A stretch of DNA of 64,000 nucleotides from CAITSH01 sp945892985 (lineage in GTDB: Bacteria; Pseudomonadota; Gammaproteobacteria; Burkholderiales; SG8-39). The notes below the pieces were generated by a model. That model worked only from the letters and a program-made list of their open reading frames with translations, was not told the origin of the DNA and did no database searches. Location: assembly GCA_945892985.1 (NCBI GenBank), contig CAMDDU010000012.1, positions 1 to 64,000 on the forward strand, written 5' to 3'. The number at the start of each line of letters is the position of its first letter. The first letter of the stretch is position 1. The translations under genes and the position numbers were made by a program. Of the stretch, positions 25,107 to 33,363 are shown piece after piece.

Positions 25107-26336
25107 CTAGTGGATCTTCGCCGCCTTGCGCACACTCTCAATCAGCGAGGTGCGCAGCAGAAATTGCCGGTGCCGCACCGGGTCATCGGCGATACGTCGC
25201 AGTTCGTTGAAGTTCTCCTGCCGCTGCGCCGGGTCGCGCTCCTCCAGCCGCTTTTTATTGGCGATGGTCTGCTGCTGCACAAACTCAATGTTGAGCGGTC
25301 GGCGGCGCCGATCGTAGCGCTCGAGCAGCGATGCGTCGGCCGCGCCCCTTGTCACCTGGTGCAGCGTGTCGGCAAGGTCCATGGCGTCATGAATGCCGCA
25401 ATTGAGCCCAAGGCCACCCATCGGATTGTTGACGTGCGCCGCGTCACCGGCCAGAAACACGCGACCCTTGCGAAAGGATTTGGCCACGCGCTGGTGCACG
25501 CGGTAAATATTCCGGTGCACCACCTTTTCGAGCGGATGACCGTCGATGATCTGCGCGAAGCGCCGGCTCACCGAAGCGTCGGTGAAGGCTTCCTCATCGG
25601 TCTCGTTTTCGCCGGCGCGAAACACCGCGCGCCAACGGCCTTTCATGTCGTCGCCCATGACCTTGAACAGGTTGGACCACTCGTCCGGGTGGGCGATGTA
25701 GCAACGAAAACGGCAACCGAGCGCGCGCTCAAAATCAAACAGCGACGTGAGCACCAGGAAGCGCTCGGGCCAGGTATAGCCCTCGAACTCGATGTCCATG
25801 GACTTGCGTACAAAACTGCGCCCGCCGTCGCAGCCGACGAGGTAATCGAACACGCGCCGGTCGTCGCCGCCTTCGTTATGGATGTCAACGGTGACACCGT
25901 TCTCGTCCTGGCCGATCGCCTGGACCGTGGTGCCCATCAGCACCTCGGCCGCGTCGCTCTTGGCCAGCCGCCGCAGGCCCAGCTCGGCGAGCTTGTGCTG
26001 CTCGGTCTGCACCACGTAGGGGTAGGGCGTCTCATCCTTGAGCACGGCATGATCAAACTCGACCTGCGGCGTCATATCGACCCCGTCCCAGTGCTGGAAA
26101 TGGCGCGCCACCAGGCCAAGCGACTGGAACTCCTCCAGCAGGCCCAGCCCGGCGAGCATTTCCAGCGTGGAAGGATGGGTGGTGGCCGCACGCGGTCCGT
26201 GATCTATGCTCGCCTCAGCCTCGATCAGTGTGACCTTGAAGCCTTTTTGAATAAAGGCGATCGCCGCGACAACGCCTACGGGGCCCGCGCCGACGATGCC
26301 GATGTGGGTTTCTTTTATGGATTGCATTATTGCCAT
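25107..26336 (-). CDS. FAD-dependent monooxygenase (aromatic hydroxylase type)
   Basis: A single-component flavoprotein hydroxylase of 409 residues. The GxGxxG dinucleotide fold is at the N-terminus (HIGIVGAGPVGVVAAIAF). A DG motif occurs in YLVGCDGGRSFVRKSM and a GD motif in FLAGDAAHVNNPMGGLG, the second FAD contact. It belongs to the PHBH-like group that uses NAD(P)H and O2 to hydroxylate phenols or heteroaromatics. The gene lies upstream of the enamidase-like gene in the same direction, 68 bp apart, consistent with a shared pathway. The substrate is not deducible. The first ATG (26336) is used, and ATG 26327 is an alternative. Confidence 0.9.
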   Translation of the reverse strand: MAIMQSIKETHIGIVGAGPVGVVAAIAFIQKGFKVTLIEAEASIDHGPRAATTHPSTLEMLAGLGLLEEFQSLGLVARHFQHWDGVDMTPQVEFDHAVLKDETPYPYVVQTEQHKLAELGLRRLAKSDAAEVLMGTTVQAIGQDENGVTVDIHNEGGDDRRVFDYLVGCDGGRSFVRKSMDIEFEGYTWPERFLVLTSLFDFERALGCRFRCYIAHPDEWSNLFKVMGDDMKGRWRAVFRAGENETDEEAFTDASVSRRFAQIIDGHPLEKVVHRNIYRVHQRVAKSFRKGRVFLAGDAAHVNNPMGGLGLNCGIHDAMDLADTLHQVTRGAADASLLERYDRRRRPLNIEFVQQQTIANKKRLEERDPAQRQENFNELRRIADDPVRHRQFLLRTSLIESVRKAAKIH

Positions 26337-26416
26337 GGTCTCTTTTCATCGGCGCCAATACGCCAGCCGCGATAATACAAGCTGGAGGGCCTTATTGGCA
26401 GCCGTGTATCATTTCG

Positions 26417-26444
26417 ATTCCCCATTCCCCATTCCCCATTCACC
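26417..26444. repeat. Heptanucleotide tandem repeat
   Basis: Three perfect ATTCCCC units and one variant (ATTCACC) lie 48 bp upstream of the NMT1-like gene, in its likely leader or promoter. Slippage would change spacing there. Confidence 0.8.
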
Positions 26445-26491
26445 CCTTCACTCCTTCACTTTCCCAAGTCCACACAGAAAGCATTCCCGCC

Positions 26492-27421
26492 ATGACCGTA
26501 CGCATCGCCATTCCAGATCTCGTTTCCCCGTCGTATTTCCCCGCCATCGCCGCGGTGGAGCTGGGCCTGTTTAAGAAAGAGGGCTTCGATGCCACGCTCG
26601 AACTGATATTCCCGGTCACACGCGCCTACCAGGAGCTGCACGACGGTAAATGGGATTTCATTGGTGGCGCTTCGCACGCGCCCTTGTATGCATTCAAGGA
26701 CTGGGCCGGTTCGCGCATCCTGTGCGCCCTGTCGCAAAACATGTACTGGTTCCTGATCGTGCGCGCCGACCTCAAGGTCAAGCGCGGCGATCTCGCGGCG
26801 GTGCGCGGCCTGCGCATCGGTGCGGCACCGGGTCCGGTGGACGGGCTGCGCCGCATGCTCACCGAAATCGGCTTGAATCCGGACACCGATGTAAAGATCG
26901 GCCCCATCCCGGCGGCAGCCGGCGCCGGTGTGTCCTTCGGCGTAAGCGCGGCCAAGGCGCTGGAGAACGGAGAGATCGACGCCTTCTGGGCCAACGGCAT
27001 GGGCTCGGATGTCGCACTCAAAAGCGGCATCGGCACGCTGGTGCTCGATGCCCGCCGCGGCGACGGCCCCAAAGGCGCGATCGACTACTGCTTCGCCGCC
27101 TGGGTGACGACGGAAAAGCTGATGAAGGAGAATCCCGGTCTCGTACGCGCCTCCATCCGCGCCATCACCGGCGCGCAGCGCGCCCTCGCCGCCGACCCCG
27201 CCTGCGCCACGCCCATCGCGAAAAAACTCTTTCCCGCGGTCGAAGCGGAAATGATCGCTGACCTGATCCGGCGCGATGCGCCTTTTTACAGCGCCGATGT
27301 GCCGCCGAACAAGATTGCATCCATGAATCGATTCGCCCGGGACATCGGCCTGTTGTCCAAGGATGTTGCCTACGAACAGGTGGTGGCCACCGAATTTAGC
27401 GACTTGTGGAAACCGGCCTGA
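26492..27421 (+). CDS. NMT1/SsuA-like substrate-binding protein
   Basis: The 309-residue protein shows the class II periplasmic-binding fold of the NMT1/THI5-like and SsuA families: VSPSYFPAIAAVELGLFKKEGFD at the start, GLRIGAAPGPVDGLRRML in the middle and IDAFWANGMGSDVALKSG later. No signal peptide is visible from the chosen ATG (26492), and upstream in-frame sequence does not encode one either. So it may act in the cytoplasm as a ligand-binding or pathway protein, or be exported another way. No ABC permease or ATPase gene adjoins it. It diverges from the FAD monooxygenase gene, suggesting related use. Confidence 0.82.
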   Translation: MTVRIAIPDLVSPSYFPAIAAVELGLFKKEGFDATLELIFPVTRAYQELHDGKWDFIGGASHAPLYAFKDWAGSRILCALSQNMYWFLIVRADLKVKRGDLAAVRGLRIGAAPGPVDGLRRMLTEIGLNPDTDVKIGPIPAAAGAGVSFGVSAAKALENGEIDAFWANGMGSDVALKSGIGTLVLDARRGDGPKGAIDYCFAAWVTTEKLMKENPGLVRASIRAITGAQRALAADPACATPIAKKLFPAVEAEMIADLIRRDAPFYSADVPPNKIASMNRFARDIGLLSKDVAYEQVVATEFSDLWKPA

Positions 27422-27461
27422 AACCACAAACGCTTCAACCCAAATGCAGCGGAGACATTGC

Positions 27462-27797
27462 ATGAGGCCATCGATTTTAAGTTTGCACGGCACGCGCCGT
27501 CGGCTGGCACTGCGCATAACGCTTGCATGCTCCCTGCTGCTGGGCCTAGCCGGCCAGGCGATGGCGCAAGCCTGGCCGCAAAAGTCCATTCGTATCATCG
27601 TGCCCTTCTCCACCGGTTGCGGGCGTTGGCGCGCACGCAACAATAGCCCACGTTACTCGCCGATACGCATGCGGGCCAGGGCCACAAGTTCAAATCCAGC
27701 CCGCAGGCTTTTGGTCATGTGCCCACTGTCTCCTGCCAAACGACCGGCGACCGGCGACCGGAGGTCAGCGGCCAGTGGCACCCGATTAGTGACTTAG
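27462..27797 (+). pseudogene. Truncated Bug/TctC receptor gene remnant
   Basis: The frame begins as an ordinary Bug receptor, with a signal peptide ending GQAMAQ and the opening AWPQKSIRIIVPFSTG. After about 52 residues the similarity stops. Immediately downstream another frame reads ALARTQQ then a stop, which resembles the next Bug segment and suggests a frameshift plus loss of the remaining 250 residues. The rest of the frame (to 27797) is not recognisable and includes a CGACCGG heptamer repeated three times (27741-27761). It is located 40 bp after the NMT1-like gene and was probably its operon partner. Confidence 0.75.
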
Positions 27798-27875
27798 TGG
27801 CAAACTGCATGGTCTTGGTGTCACGCTTTGCGCGTGATCCCCGTGCAATCCTGGTAAAAGTTTGAATTGTTGGCA

Positions 27876-29090
27876 ATGAACATACAGTTTCAGCGTCTGG
27901 TTGATCGTTACATCGGCGTGCCCCTTTGCGCCGGACTCTCGCTCATCGACCGGATTTTCGGACGCGACGAAGTCCTCGGCCGGCCGCAAAACATCCTCGT
28001 GATCCTGCTCTCGGAAATGGGTAGCCTGGTGCTGGCCGAGCCGATGTTCGTGCGCCTGAAAAATAAATACCCGGAAGCGACCGTCCATGTGCTGCTGTTC
28101 GCCAAAAACCGCGAAGTGCTGGACTTGTTGGGCGTGGTGTCGCCAGCCAATGTCATGACCCTCAACGATCGCGACCTGGCCAGCTTTATCGGCGACAGCC
28201 TGCGCGCGCTGTTACGGCTACGGTCACTACAACTCGACGCGGTGCTCGACTGCGAACTGTTCTCGCGCGTGAGCAGCCTGTTTTCGTATCTGTCCGGCGC
28301 GAGGCTGCGCGCCGGTTTTCACCGGCACACGCAGGAAGGCCTTTATCGCGGTTCGTTCATCAACCGACCGGTGCTGTACAACCCCTACCGGCATCTGACA
28401 CTGCAATTGCTGAGCATGGTCGCGGCGCTCGAATCAACAAGCTTTCCGCTGACCAAGGATTTGCCCGTGGCCATGCCCGGCAGCCCACCCCCGCTCCAAT
28501 TCAAGCCGGGCGAAAAAGAGCAGGCTGCGGCGCGCCTGCACGCGGATTTTCCCGCTGTCACGGGCAAGCGCCTCATCCTGATTTATCCGGGCGGCGGCTT
28601 GTTGCCGATACGCGCGTGGCCGCTTGAATCCTATGCCCGGCTGTGCACCGACTTGCTCGCCGACGGTTACGCCGTCGGCGTGGTCGGGCTGATGGAAGAC
28701 CGCCCGCTCGGTCAGGCTTTGCTCAAACAAAGCGGCAGCGATCTGTGCATAGACCTCACCGGCTATACCAAATCCGTGCGCGACCTGCTGGCGCTGTTTC
28801 ACCGCGCCGACCTGCTCATCACCAACGACGGCGGGCCCGGACAATTTGCCGCCCTCACACCAATCGCCTCAATCGTATTTTTTGGCCCCGAAACACCGCT
28901 GCTCTATCGCTCGCTGTCGCAAAACGCCTGGCATTTTCATCTCGGTCTGCCCTGCTCGCCCTGCCTGACCGCGTACAATCACCGCTCTTCGCCCTGCGAT
29001 GGCGACAATCAGTGCCTGAAGCGGATCACCCCGGCGCACGTCATCGCCAAGGCGCGCGAAATGCTTGCCGCACCGACCGGTCCGCGTTGA
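27876..29090 (+). CDS. Glycosyltransferase family 9 (heptosyltransferase-like)
   Basis: This 404-residue GT-B protein shows QNILVILLSEMGSLVLAEP near the N-terminus and LILIYPGGGLLPIRAWPLESYARL with LLITNDGGPGQFAALTPI in the C-terminal half, as in ADP-heptose:LPS heptosyltransferases. It is expected to add a heptose or related sugar to lipopolysaccharide core at the cytoplasmic face. A cysteine-rich C-terminal end (CSPCLTAYNH..CDGDNQCLK) resembles the conserved cysteine motif of many GT9 proteins. ATG 27876 is preferred to TTG 27867. It is the first gene of a glycan cassette. Confidence 0.88.
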   Translation: MNIQFQRLVDRYIGVPLCAGLSLIDRIFGRDEVLGRPQNILVILLSEMGSLVLAEPMFVRLKNKYPEATVHVLLFAKNREVLDLLGVVSPANVMTLNDRDLASFIGDSLRALLRLRSLQLDAVLDCELFSRVSSLFSYLSGARLRAGFHRHTQEGLYRGSFINRPVLYNPYRHLTLQLLSMVAALESTSFPLTKDLPVAMPGSPPPLQFKPGEKEQAAARLHADFPAVTGKRLILIYPGGGLLPIRAWPLESYARLCTDLLADGYAVGVVGLMEDRPLGQALLKQSGSDLCIDLTGYTKSVRDLLALFHRADLLITNDGGPGQFAALTPIASIVFFGPETPLLYRSLSQNAWHFHLGLPCSPCLTAYNHRSSPCDGDNQCLKRITPAHVIAKAREMLAAPTGPR

Positions 29091-29120
29091 CGCGAGTGCG
29101 CCTAAAAACCAAAGGATTGC

Positions 29121-29594
29121 ATGGCCGTGTTTGAACGATTGATGGCGCATCCGCGGGTCGCGCGCATGCTGAAATTTCGCTTCCTGAAATTCGGCACTGT
29201 CGGCGCATCAGGCACCTTCGTCAACTTGGGCGTGCTCTACATCGGACAGGAGTTTGTATTTCGCGCCATCGCGCAACCCGAAATGCGCTTGAACTTTTCG
29301 CTCGCCGGGGCAATCCTGGTGGCCACCATCAACAATTTCACCTGGAACCGCATCTGGACCTGGCAGGACAGGCCGCGCAACCAGGGCGGGTCGGTATTGG
29401 TGCAATTTGGTCAGTACGCCCTCGCCTGCTGGGTGGGTATCTTGCTGCAAGTGGTGTTCACCAAAATACTGGTCGTCTATCTTCACTATCTTGTCGCCAA
29501 TCTGATCGCAATTGTGTTCGCCAGCGTGTTTAATTTTATCGTCAACGACTTGTGGACTTTCAGGCACCGCCCCACAGATGATGTGGGTAAATAA
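29121..29594 (+). CDS. GtrA-family membrane protein
   Basis: The 157-residue protein has four hydrophobic segments and the family opening FRFLKFGTVGASGTFVNLGVLY, with NNFTWNRIWTWQ and FNFIVNDLWTF, the paired Asn-x-x-Trp motifs of GtrA. GtrA proteins are thought to help flip undecaprenyl-phosphate-linked sugars to the periplasm for O-antigen or arabinogalactan modification. Usual partners are a GtrB (GT2) and a variable membrane transferase. Here a GT39 follows 3 bp later but no GtrB is present in the window. RBS AAAGGA. Confidence 0.9.
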   Translation: MAVFERLMAHPRVARMLKFRFLKFGTVGASGTFVNLGVLYIGQEFVFRAIAQPEMRLNFSLAGAILVATINNFTWNRIWTWQDRPRNQGGSVLVQFGQYALACWVGILLQVVFTKILVVYLHYLVANLIAIVFASVFNFIVNDLWTFRHRPTDDVGK

Positions 29595-29597
29595 CGC

Positions 29598-31280
29598 ATG
29601 CACGGCATAAGCCCGCGTTGGTGCACCCTGCTCTACGGCGCGGCCATGCTGTTGGCGGTGTTCGTCTATTTTTTCGGGTTGGACAGCCAGCACATCCCGA
29701 AAAACGGCGACGAGAATGTCTACGCACACATCACGCGCCTGACCGCTGCATCCGGCCACTGGCTGCCACTGCAGTCCGAACTCGATGGCATGCGCAACAC
29801 CAAGCCGCCGGCGCTGTTCTGGCAGGGCATCGCCTCGACCGGGCACGGCCAAAGCTGGACGCTGTGGGATCTGCGCTACCCGAACGTGATGTACACGCTG
29901 CTGACGGCGGCGATGGTGTTCCTGCTCGGCTGGAAGTGCGCACGCAGCCTGCCAGGCGGGTTTGTCGCCGCCCTCGCCTATCTGGCGTTTTTCAGCACCT
30001 ACCGTTACGGCCGGCCCTTTCTCACCAACGCGCCCGAAACCTTCTGGTTGTTCCTGCCGTTTTTCCTGCTGCTGTACCGGAAAGAAACCGCCTTCGCCTC
30101 GAACCGCCTGCCACTGCTGCTGGGCGTGGCCGTCGGCATCGGCCTGCTATACAAGTCATTCGCCCTTTTGCTGCCGGTGGGCCTGGGCCTGTCGTGGTGG
30201 TATTTGCACCAGCGCGACTACCGTCTGGGCGACTTCATCCGCCAGGACGTGTGGAAGCTGCTTGTCGTCGCCGTGGTATCCCTCGCGCTGTTCGGCCTGT
30301 GGTTCCTGCTCGACCCGGATCCGGCCGCAGTCTGGCAGGAATTCGTGATGAAGGAGAACGCCGGCAAGTTCGACCCGGCAGGGGCATCCTATCTGTCCAA
30401 ACTGCTGTGGGGCAGTTCAAGCGTGTGGACGATGATCCTTGGCCTGCCGCTCAATGCCGGCCTGCTCGCGCTGCCGGTGGCGGCGCTGATGGCGGCGGCC
30501 TTACGCCATCGCCGTCAACTGAGCGCGGACGAAAAGCTGCTATGGATCTGGCTGCTCGCCATGGTCATCGTCTTCAGCCTGCCCAGCCAGCGCTCCAGCC
30601 GCTACGTACTCGCGGCCATGCCGGCGCTGGCTGTGCTGTGCGCGCTCGGATGGGAGCGGCTGGGTCGCGGCTGGTTCCTCGCCACGCTGCTGCTGTGCGA
30701 GCTGGCGCTGGTGTTCATCGCCTACCTGTCATGGCGTTTGCAGGGCGCGACGCCGGAGGGGACTCTTTATTCGGCCCTTTACTGGCTGCTGTTGCTGCTG
30801 GCAGGCGGCTTTGCCACCGCAGCCATGCTTCTGCCGGCGCTCACACGCCCCGGCGCCAGCATCGCCGCCTTGCTGGTGTTCGTTTCGGCGGCCGCCTTCC
30901 TGCGCCCCTTCGACAGCGCACGCGGCAGTTTCAGCATCGAAGCGCAGCGGCAAGTGGCGGGCAAGACCGTCTGGGTACCATCCGATTTTAACGCCAGTTA
31001 CGAGGCCTACCGCTTTCTGTTGCCTGCGGCGAATATTCAAAGTTATCGTGAAAAACGCGACCAGGACCCGGACGAGTTGGCGCGCCGCTACGCGCTGTTT
31101 ACCGTGCGTGTGCCGCTGGGCGGGCACGCCTGCACCGGCTGCAAGGTCATCGCCGAGCGACTAGATTTGCGCGGCAGGCACTCATCGGCCGAGATCAGCG
31201 CGATCCTTCAGGGCAAGGTCTTCGAGAATATTTTTCTGAAAGAATTGCTGGTCGAGTCACCGGGTGTGGGCGCGCGATAA
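29598..31280 (+). CDS. GT39/ArnT-like membrane glycosyltransferase
   Basis: This 560-residue GT-C enzyme has roughly 12 hydrophobic segments. The first periplasmic loop contains the acidic KNGDENVYAHITRL motif, matching the D-E catalytic site of the PMT/ArnT family, and MRNTKPPALFWQ follows as in ArnT. It probably moves a sugar from undecaprenyl phosphate onto lipid A, LPS core or a protein in the periplasm. Directly after GtrA (3 bp) and before a sialidase-fold gene, it is the likely transferase of the cassette. Donor and acceptor are unknown. Confidence 0.88.
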   Translation: MHGISPRWCTLLYGAAMLLAVFVYFFGLDSQHIPKNGDENVYAHITRLTAASGHWLPLQSELDGMRNTKPPALFWQGIASTGHGQSWTLWDLRYPNVMYTLLTAAMVFLLGWKCARSLPGGFVAALAYLAFFSTYRYGRPFLTNAPETFWLFLPFFLLLYRKETAFASNRLPLLLGVAVGIGLLYKSFALLLPVGLGLSWWYLHQRDYRLGDFIRQDVWKLLVVAVVSLALFGLWFLLDPDPAAVWQEFVMKENAGKFDPAGASYLSKLLWGSSSVWTMILGLPLNAGLLALPVAALMAAALRHRRQLSADEKLLWIWLLAMVIVFSLPSQRSSRYVLAAMPALAVLCALGWERLGRGWFLATLLLCELALVFIAYLSWRLQGATPEGTLYSALYWLLLLLAGGFATAAMLLPALTRPGASIAALLVFVSAAAFLRPFDSARGSFSIEAQRQVAGKTVWVPSDFNASYEAYRFLLPAANIQSYREKRDQDPDELARRYALFTVRVPLGGHACTGCKVIAERLDLRGRHSSAEISAILQGKVFENIFLKELLVESPGVGAR

Positions 31281-31290
31281 TATCAACACC

Positions 31291-32640
31291 ATGGGGCACA
31301 CAACTCAAACGACCAGGCATGCAGCAGCCCATGGCACGCGCCGCTGGGCGCGGCTATGGCTGCCCGGCCTGATCGGCCTGGCCTTTGTCGCCGGCCTGGG
31401 CAAGGCAATGACACGACCGGTGGCTGCGCCGTTTCAGCCACCGCCCAACGCCAAAGGCGCGGCGGCGTCGCTTGGGGCGACGGGCCTACAGACGCGCTTT
31501 GTCTCCACCAGCGCAGGCCCGCACCGCCACGCCGGCTCACTGGTGGAGCTTGGCGACGGGCGCATTCGCGCCTTCTGGTTTTCGGGCAGCCGTGAGGGCG
31601 CGGCCGATGTCGAAATTCGCAGCGCCCTATTCGACCCCAAGCTGTCACGCTGGGCGGAGGACGCAACGGTCATTGACCGCAAACGCACCCAAGCCGGTGT
31701 GTTGCGCCACATCCGCAAGCTTGGCAATCCGGTTGCGGTGCGCGTGCCCGACGGAAGGTTGCACCTTTTTTACGTCACGGTGTCGGTCGGTGGCTGGGCG
31801 GGCAGTTCGATTTCAATGATCACCTCAGACGACGAGGGCAAGACCTGGGGCCCGGCGCGCCGCCTGATCACCTCGCCTTTCATCAATATCAGCACGCTGG
31901 TCAAGGGCACGCCCATCTTGTACGCCAACGGCGACATCGGCCTGCCGGTGTACCACGAGTTCCTCGGCAAATTCGGCGAGTTGCTGCGCCTGGACGCATC
32001 CGGAAAAATACTCGACAAGCAGCGCCTGAGCTATGGCTACAGCACGCTGCAGCCGGTGGTGCTGGTGCGCGACGCCGCGCGGGCACAGGTGCTGATGCGC
32101 GCCGCCGGAGCCATCAGCCAAAACAAGGTCATCGGCACCAGCACCGCGGACGCCGGCCGGCACTGGGCCGCCGCCGAGAGAACAACACTGTCCAATCCGG
32201 GCTCCGCCGTGTCAGGTGTCGCACTGCCCGATGGTTCTTTGCTGGCGGTGGTCAACGACCTTGACGCCAACCGCGATTCGCTGTCGCTGGTCGCATCGAC
32301 CGACGGTGGCAAGCGGTGGCGGACGCTGCTCAAGCTTGAGGATCAGCTGCACTGGAAAGAAGGTGAACCAACCGAAGCGCAGTTCACGATCGAGACGGAC
32401 AAACTCGCACACGCCACCGATACGGCATTGCAGGACCCGCCGGGCCTGGTGCGGGCGGCACGCGCGCGCCAGTGCGCGCAACAGCGCTGCAACTTCGAGT
32501 TTTCCTATCCGTACCTGATTCGTATCGCCAACGGCGACATCCATCTGGTCTATACCTGGAACCGCAGCGCCATCAAGCATGTCGCGTTCTCGCGCGCCTG
32601 GGTTGAGGCGCGCATCAAGGACGCAAGCGCAGCGCCATGA
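31291..32640 (+). CDS. Sialidase-fold (BNR/Asp-box) protein
   Basis: The 449-residue protein starts with a basic segment and one hydrophobic helix (LWLPGLIGLAFVAGLG), so it is anchored in or exported across the inner membrane. The rest is a six-bladed propeller with Asp boxes SDDEGKTWG, STADAGRHW and STDGGKRW. An opening Arg-rich strand (HAGSLVELGDGRIRAFWFSG) resembles sialidase-like domains of the BNR_2 type. A true sialidase needs an Arg triad and a Tyr/Glu pair that I cannot assign with certainty, so substrate and activity are open. It begins 10 bp after GT39 and its TGA overlaps the next ATG, so it belongs to the same cassette. Confidence 0.82.
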   Translation: MGHTTQTTRHAAAHGTRRWARLWLPGLIGLAFVAGLGKAMTRPVAAPFQPPPNAKGAAASLGATGLQTRFVSTSAGPHRHAGSLVELGDGRIRAFWFSGSREGAADVEIRSALFDPKLSRWAEDATVIDRKRTQAGVLRHIRKLGNPVAVRVPDGRLHLFYVTVSVGGWAGSSISMITSDDEGKTWGPARRLITSPFINISTLVKGTPILYANGDIGLPVYHEFLGKFGELLRLDASGKILDKQRLSYGYSTLQPVVLVRDAARAQVLMRAAGAISQNKVIGTSTADAGRHWAAAERTTLSNPGSAVSGVALPDGSLLAVVNDLDANRDSLSLVASTDGGKRWRTLLKLEDQLHWKEGEPTEAQFTIETDKLAHATDTALQDPPGLVRAARARQCAQQRCNFEFSYPYLIRIANGDIHLVYTWNRSAIKHVAFSRAWVEARIKDASAAP

Positions 32641-33257
32641 TCACCCTCACCGACATCACAGGCCTTGCCGGCCTTGCGTTTGCCACGGCCGTGCTGCTCG
32701 CGCCGCTGGCGGGGCGCGCCGGCGCGCGGGTGCCGCTGGTCGTGCTTGGCAGTCTGTTCGTTTTGATGTTGCTACCGCTGCCCCCGGACAACCTGCCCTT
32801 CGCCGCTTACCTTCGCGGCACTATCGGGGATCTGAGCCTGCCGACGCTGCTGCTATTGGCCAGCACCGCGGCAGTTCGCTACGGCCTGTTGCAGCCGCTA
32901 CTCACGCCGGGCGCATCCACGATGCGCACACGTATCGCCCTGCTGCTGCCTATGGCGGCAGCCTGCCTGCTCTATCCGTTGGCGCTGGGCGCGACGGCTT
33001 ACGATTCCTATGCATGGGGTTATGGCGAGCCTTGGTTCGTCGCGGCATTGCTTTGCGCCGCGATCCTTGCCGCTCTGGCACGCCTGCCGCTTGTGGCGCC
33101 GGCCATCGCACTGGCTGTGCTCGGCTGGTCGGTCGGTTGGCTTGAGTCGGGCAATCTGTGGGACTACCTGCTCGACCCGATGCTTTGCATTTATGCGTCA
33201 GGCCGGCTGCTGGCGCTGACGATGAGGGCATGGCGAAAACCAGCGCAGCAAACTTAA
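32637..33257 (+). CDS. Hypothetical multi-pass membrane protein (206 aa)
   Basis: No family is recognised. It is almost entirely hydrophobic, with about six predicted helices, and a short conserved-looking patch SYAWGYGEPWFVAAL in the second half. A GWLESGNLWDYLLDPML stretch near the end is the most polar region. It overlaps the sialidase-fold gene by ATGA, so the two are translationally coupled and likely work together. The stop codon lies inside a long inverted repeat that probably ends the transcript. Confidence 0.8.
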   Translation: MITLTDITGLAGLAFATAVLLAPLAGRAGARVPLVVLGSLFVLMLLPLPPDNLPFAAYLRGTIGDLSLPTLLLLASTAAVRYGLLQPLLTPGASTMRTRIALLLPMAAACLLYPLALGATAYDSYAWGYGEPWFVAALLCAAILAALARLPLVAPAIALAVLGWSVGWLESGNLWDYLLDPMLCIYASGRLLALTMRAWRKPAQQT

Positions 33258-33287
33258 ATCCGGTTTAAGCCGGATTTAAGTTTGCTG
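33246..33287 (+). terminator. Perfect 18-bp inverted repeat ending the glycan cassette
   Basis: Two perfectly matched 18-nt arms (33246-33263 and 33270-33287) flank a 6-nt loop TTTAAG. The stop codon of the membrane-protein gene is in the first arm. There is no long T tract, so it could be a terminator, a protein-binding palindrome or both. Confidence 0.6.
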
Positions 33288-33322
33288 CCGCCGCACGGTG
33301 CCGTAGAAAACCGGGCGCATAG

Positions 33323-33355
33323 GCTTGAGAGCCGCGCCAGGCGGGCATTTCCAGC
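33323..33355 (-). repeat. 33-bp dispersed palindromic repeat, copy C
   Basis: Read on the minus strand it begins GCTGGAAATG, contains CTGGCGCGGC and ends TCTCAAGC. It is followed on that strand by CTATGCGCCCGG, the shared tail. It lies between two convergent genes, 9 bp after the stop of the minus-strand gene. Confidence 0.75.
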
Positions 33356-33363
33356 ATGTTGGG

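Noticed and set aside
27640..27870. Possible transposase fragment after the broken Bug gene
   Set aside because: A short frame there resembles nothing I can name with confidence, and no terminal inverted repeats are seen.
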